A stretch of 64,000 bases of DNA from CAVPOO01 sp963707015 (lineage in GTDB: Bacteria > Pseudomonadota > Gammaproteobacteria > Thiohalobacterales > Thiohalobacteraceae), in contig CAVPOO010000009.1 in NCBI GenBank assembly GCA_963707015.1, positions 427,664-491,663 on the forward strand, written 5' to 3'. Below, one piece after another: positions 62,315 to 64,000 of the stretch. Each line of letters begins with the position of its first letter. The first letter of the stretch is position 1. Below the pieces are notes generated by a model, which worked only from the letters and a program-made list of their open reading frames with translations, was not told the origin of the DNA and made no database searches. The position numbers were made by a program, and so were the translations under genes.

Positions 62315-63151
62315 TCAGATGAAGCGCATGGAAAGGTCGACTGCCTGGACATTTTTTGTGAGTGCACCGACGGAGATGGCATCGACACCCGTGGCCGCGA
62401 TCTCGCGGAGCGTGTCCAGGGATACCCCCCCCGATGCCTCGAGCCTGGCCTGTCCCCGATTCAGTGTTACGGCCGCGCGTAACTGATCGAGGTCGAAGTT
62501 GTCGAGCAGCAGGATATCTGCGCCGGCCGTCAGTGCCTCCGGGATCTGATCCAGCGCCTCGACCTCGATCTCGATGGGGAGATCCGTCCCGAGCCTGCGT
62601 GCCGCCTCGACGGCGGCCTGCACAGAGCCGGCGGCGGCGATGTGATTCTCCTTGATCAGGATGCCGTCGTAGAGTCCGGTGCGATGGTTGTGGCAGCCAC
62701 CGGTACGCACGGCATACTTCTGGGCGATACGCAGCCCGGGCAGCGTCTTGCGTGTATCCAGGATGCGAACCGGCAGACCCTTTACCGCATCGGCATAACG
62801 GCGCGCCAGGGTCGCAGTACCGGACAGCGTCTGCAGGAGATTCAAGGCCGCCCGTTCACCGGTCAGCAGCGACCTGGCGCGGCCTTCCAGCTGGCAAATG
62901 ACCTCGCCTGGTTGAAGCGAGTCACCGTCATGCGCATGCCAGGAGACCCGCACATCCGTATCGAGTTCCGCGAAGATCGCATCAAACCAGGCACTGCCGC
63001 ACAGGATTGCCGCTTCCCGCGAGATGATCTGTGCCTTGCCCCGGGTCGCCTCAGGAATCAGGGCAGCGGTGATATCCCCGCTGCCGACATCCTCCTCCAG
63101 AACGCGGCGGGCAAGGCTGTGGATCTGTTTGTCGAGGGTCTCGAGCAACAC
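62315..63151 (-). CDS. nadC: nicotinate-nucleotide pyrophosphorylase (quinolinate phosphoribosyltransferase)
   Basis: 278 residues, GTG start at 63151. Motifs: LLQTLSGTATLARRY, LDTRKTLPGLRIAQKYAV, GGCHNHRTGLYDGILIKENH, IEIEVEALDQIPEAL, ASGGVSLDTLREIAATGVD. Converts quinolinate and PRPP to nicotinate mononucleotide for NAD synthesis. It overlaps the FKBP gene by one base. R2 copy h ends four bases after its stop. Confidence 0.97.
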   Translation of the reverse strand: MLLETLDKQIHSLARRVLEEDVGSGDITAALIPEATRGKAQIISREAAILCGSAWFDAIFAELDTDVRVSWHAHDGDSLQPGEVICQLEGRARSLLTGERAALNLLQTLSGTATLARRYADAVKGLPVRILDTRKTLPGLRIAQKYAVRTGGCHNHRTGLYDGILIKENHIAAAGSVQAAVEAARRLGTDLPIEIEVEALDQIPEALTAGADILLLDNFDLDQLRAAVTLNRGQARLEASGGVSLDTLREIAATGVDAISVGALTKNVQAVDLSMRFI

Positions 63152-63501
63152 TATTCGGAGATCTCCAGGAGCTCGATCTCGAAGACCAGGGTGGCGTTCG
63201 GCGGGATGATCCCGCCGGCGCCGCGGGCGCCATAACCCAGTTCCGGGGGGATGGTCAGGCGCCGCTTGCCACCGACCTGCATGCCCTTGACGCCCTCGTC
63301 CCAGCCGGGGATGACAAAGCCCACGTCGAGCGGAAAGCTGAACGGTTCATTGCGGTCGTGGCTGGAATCAAACCGGGTGCCATCTTCCAGCCAGCCGGTG
63401 TAATGCACGATGACCGTCTGACCGGCCCCTTTTGCCGCGAGTCCGTCACCGACCACGAGGTCCTCGTAAGTCAGTCCGCTGTCCGACGTCTGTTCTGTCA
63501 T
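63151..63501 (-). CDS. FKBP-type peptidyl-prolyl cis-trans isomerase
   Basis: 116 residues, cytoplasmic, single FKBP domain: VHYTGWLEDGTRFDSS, FVIPGWDEGVKGMQVGGKR, LTIPPELGYGARGAGGIIPPN, LVFEIELLEI. All active-site aromatic and hydrophobic residues of the family are present. Precedes nadC on the same strand. Confidence 0.95.
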   Translation of the reverse strand: MTEQTSDSGLTYEDLVVGDGLAAKGAGQTVIVHYTGWLEDGTRFDSSHDRNEPFSFPLDVGFVIPGWDEGVKGMQVGGKRRLTIPPELGYGARGAGGIIPPNATLVFEIELLEISE

Positions 63502-63548
63502 GGGATGCTCCGAAAGTCTTGCGTCGCTAGGGGCCCTGCCGGATTCGA

Positions 63549-64000
63549 TCAGCGGTAGGGGACATGGGGTCGCGAAAGATAGTCATCCTTCAGTTTCTTG
63601 ACCAGGCCCGCGAGTAACAGCAGGCTCAACAGGTTGGGCAGGGCCATGAGGATATTGGTGACGTCCGCCAGGTTCCAGACCAGCTCGAGCGGCACGGCGG
63701 CCCCGACAACGACCAGCATGGCATACACGATGCGATAGGGAAGCACGGCCTGCTCACCGAACAGGAAACGCGCGGAACGATCGCCGTAATACGACCAGGC
63801 GATGATGGTCGAGAAGGCGAACAGGCTGAGGCCTGCGCCGACGACCAACGAGCCCGACGGACCCAGTGTTAGCTGGAAGGCGTGCGCGGTCAATGCCGCA
63901 CCAACGAGCGTGGCGTCGTTGAGCTGATAGGCGCCGGTTACGATGAGTACCAGTCCGGTCATGGTGCAGATCACCAGGGTATCGATGAAGGGCTCCATCA
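63549..64000 (-). CDS. sodium:alanine symporter family (AGCS) protein, C-terminal part
   Basis: The frame is open to the window end, so the start lies beyond base 64000. The visible 149 residues begin in the family motif MEPFIDTLVICTMTGLVL and include FSTIIAWSYYGDRSARFLFG, characteristic of AGCS carriers, and four or five membrane helices. It transports small neutral amino acids with Na+. Confidence 0.93.
   Translation of the reverse strand, partial: MEPFIDTLVICTMTGLVLIVTGAYQLNDATLVGAALTAHAFQLTLGPSGSLVVGAGLSLFAFSTIIAWSYYGDRSARFLFGEQAVLPYRIVYAMLVVVGAAVPLELVWNLADVTNILMALPNLLSLLLLAGLVKKLKDDYLSRPHVPYR

Overview
The window is a 64 kb chromosomal stretch of a GC-rich gammaproteobacterium. The best fit is a sulfur-oxidising lineage of the Chromatiales/Ectothiorhodospiraceae type; this is an inference from gene content (a dissimilatory-type ATP sulfurylase, a DHC/SHP/cytochrome b set, NhaD and SLC13 sodium-coupled carriers, many two-component and c-di-GMP genes) and no rRNA, tRNA or other taxonomic marker lies inside the window. 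I saw no CRISPR array and no prophage. One complete-looking IS110-family transposase gene is present.

Layout. 1-5.6 kb: end of a LysM murein transglycosylase, a short double-glycine-leader peptide with a strong terminator, an EAL-HDOD regulator, a Pit phosphate transporter with its DUF47 partner, and a GDT1-type Mn/Ca exporter. 5.7-10.2 kb: a heptamer-repeat palindrome, then a diheme cytochrome/SHP/cytochrome b operon divergent from a PepSY-response regulator-kinase operon. 10.2-14 kb: small membrane and lipoproteins, a membrane-anchored glutaredoxin-like protein and a ketopantoate-reductase-like protein. 14.2-17.1 kb: two tiny membrane peptides and an ExeA-like ATPase with a periplasmic Cys-repeat tail, behind a candidate sigma-54 promoter. 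18-25.4 kb: an NtrC-type two-component system divergent from a USP-like gene with a sigma-54 promoter and an upstream palindrome, a SulP permease remnant, an SLC13/RCK carrier and NhaD. 25.7-33.8 kb: PerM exporter, TerB protein, an orphan encapsulated-ferritin-type protein, a coiled-coil LysM protein, a membrane J-protein, a VWA protein, PPK2 and a SYLF protein. 34-42 kb: IS110, a MITE-like element, phosphoglucomutase, a Gly/Tyr/Pro-rich secreted protein, a frameshifted FAD oxidase and a methyltransferase with a signal peptide. 42.6-50.3 kb: a MacA/LolD/MacB-type export operon and a FixLJ-like pair. 50.8-64 kb: a PilZ-SPOR fusion, sat, a rhodanese, an aminopeptidase-like lipoprotein, a thioredoxin-HEAT protein, a diguanylate cyclase, an HDOD protein, nadC, an FKBP and the end of an AGCS symporter.

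The most striking structure is non-coding. Two families of non-autonomous, terminally inverted elements are scattered through the window. R1 is exactly 128 bp including flanks (four copies, one with a 120 bp nested insertion). R2 is about 180 bp with a near-perfect 28-30 bp-arm palindrome in its middle (about eight copies). Intact copies are flanked by CTAG or TTAA, that is a YTAR target duplication, and they sit at the stop codons of genes: the duplicated TAG/TAA keeps the upstream gene's stop intact. In two places R1 and R2 are chained through one shared CTAG-like site, and the two chains bracket three genes of the MacA-LolD-MacB operon.

Working together: the cytochrome operon and PepSY two-component operon look like one sensing and electron-transfer unit. 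The sigma-54 system, USP-like protein, SLC13 carrier and NhaD look like one anion/sodium stress regulon. c-di-GMP inputs (diguanylate cyclase, EAL-HDOD, PilZ-SPOR) suggest linked control of envelope or septal functions.
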